From JACVRX01 sp035697245 (GTDB lineage: Bacteria; Actinomycetota; Actinomycetes; Jiangellales; Jiangellaceae), in assembly GCA_035697245.1 (NCBI GenBank), contig DASSDH010000202.1, positions 1-7,658 of the forward strand: a stretch of DNA of 7,658 nucleotides. The letters are read 5' to 3'. The position numbers were made by a program, and so were the translations under genes. Of this stretch, positions 6,941 to 7,658 are shown one piece after another. The notes under the pieces were generated by a model. The model was given only the letters and a program-made list of their open reading frames with translations. It was not told the DNA's origin and did no database searches. Within the stretch, counting starts at the first letter, position 1, and each line of letters begins with the position of its first letter.

Positions 6941-7658
6941 GCACCCTGCTGTGGGGCGTGCTGCCGTACGTCACGATCGCCGTTCTGGTTGCGGGTTGTA
7001 TCTGGCGATACCGCTACGACCAGTTCGGCTGGACCACCAGGTCGTCCCAGCTGTACGAGTCTCGGTTACTCCGGATCGGCAGTCCACTGTTCCATTTCGG
7101 CATCCTGGTCGTGGTCGTTGGTCACGTCATCGGGCTGGTGATTCCGGAGAGCTGGACATCGGCGGTGGGACTGAGCGAGACGGCCTACCACGTACAGGCG
7201 GTCACGCTTGGCGGGATCGCCGGGTTCGCGACGCTGATCGGCGTCGCCATCCTGATCTACCGCCGGCGCACCACCGGCCCGGTGTTCATGGCCACGACGC
7301 GCAACGACAAGGCGATGTACGTCGTGTTGGTAGCGGCGATCGTCTTCGGCCTGGCGACGACACTGCTCGGCGCCGGGATAGTCGGGGAGGAGCACAACTA
7401 CCGGGAGACCGTCGCTCCGTGGTTCCGCTCGATCTTCGTGCTGCAGCCCGACGTCGAGGCTATGAACGAAGCCCCGCTGTCGTTCCAGGTGCACACGCTG
7501 ATCGGCATGCTGTTGTTCGCGATCTGGCCGTTCACCCGGCTCGTGCACGCGCTCACCGCGCCGTTGGCCTACCTGTTTCGTCCCTATGTCGTCTACCGGT
7601 CCAAGCCCGCCGGAGCCGCGGCCCGCGAACCGCGTCGCGGGTGGCAACGCATCGGCTC
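6937..7658 (+). CDS. narI: Respiratory nitrate reductase gamma subunit NarI, last residues beyond window
   Basis: Integral membrane diheme cytochrome b that oxidises menaquinol and anchors NarGH to the inner face of the membrane. I translated it by hand: 240 codons are open to the window end. Family members run about 225-250 residues, so only a few residues and the stop should be missing. Five hydrophobic segments lie at about 3-23, 49-70, 86-108, 126-148 and 183-207, as expected. The four heme ligands are present with family spacing: His53 and His63 (10 apart, as E. coli 56/66) in the second segment, and His186 and His204 (18 apart, as 187/205) in the last. The C-terminal tail past about 215 is basic and cytoplasmic. 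Codon 44 is the rare TTA. The GTG start overlaps the narJ stop by four bases (GTGA). Confidence 0.97.
   Translation, partial: MSTLLWGVLPYVTIAVLVAGCIWRYRYDQFGWTTRSSQLYESRLLRIGSPLFHFGILVVVVGHVIGLVIPESWTSAVGLSETAYHVQAVTLGGIAGFATLIGVAILIYRRRTTGPVFMATTRNDKAMYVVLVAAIVFGLATTLLGAGIVGEEHNYRETVAPWFRSIFVLQPDVEAMNEAPLSFQVHTLIGMLLFAIWPFTRLVHALTAPLAYLFRPYVVYRSKPAGAAAREPRRGWQRIG

Noticed and set aside
1..7658. CRISPR arrays, insertion sequences, tRNA or rRNA genes, terminators
   Set aside because: Apart from 134 bases, the whole window is covered by five clear protein-coding genes. I saw no spaced direct repeats, transposase-like translation, RNA gene or stem with a T-run.

Overview
The window is a high-GC stretch of an actinobacterial-type chromosome carrying a respiratory nitrate reduction locus. 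It has a partial nitrate/nitrite transporter gene (narK) on the minus strand at the left edge and, divergent from it, the membrane-bound nitrate reductase operon narGHJI on the plus strand, running off the right edge. The actinobacterial assignment rests on strong G/C preference at third codon positions, frequent GTG starts, and protein sequences that, from memory, resemble mycobacterial NarG, NarH, NarJ, NarI and NarK2 more than the E. coli ones. Species cannot be read from the window.

Layout: narK occupies 811 to 1 (minus) and lacks its C-terminal part. A 134-base divergent control region (812-945) follows. Then come narG (946-4647, catalytic Mo-bisMGD subunit), narH (4647-6314, four-cluster iron-sulfur subunit), narJ (6311-6940, assembly chaperone) and narI (6937-7658, diheme b membrane subunit, missing only its last few residues). 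The four nar genes touch or overlap by 1, 4 and 4 bases, and each has a good Shine-Dalgarno sequence, so they look like one translationally coupled operon.

Functionally, NarI takes electrons from menaquinol at the membrane. NarH relays them through three [4Fe-4S] clusters and one [3Fe-4S] cluster, and NarG reduces nitrate to nitrite on the cytoplasmic side. NarJ matures NarG before membrane docking. NarK would supply nitrate and/or export nitrite. All cofactor-ligand motifs I looked for are intact, so I see no broken enzyme gene.

I found no undescribed system here. The points worth a second look are local. A seven-G run at the narK start puts the best-placed ATG one base out of frame. The narG leader can be folded to cover the narG ribosome binding site. 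There is an imperfect inverted repeat in the divergent region, and rare TTA codons occur in narG and narI.
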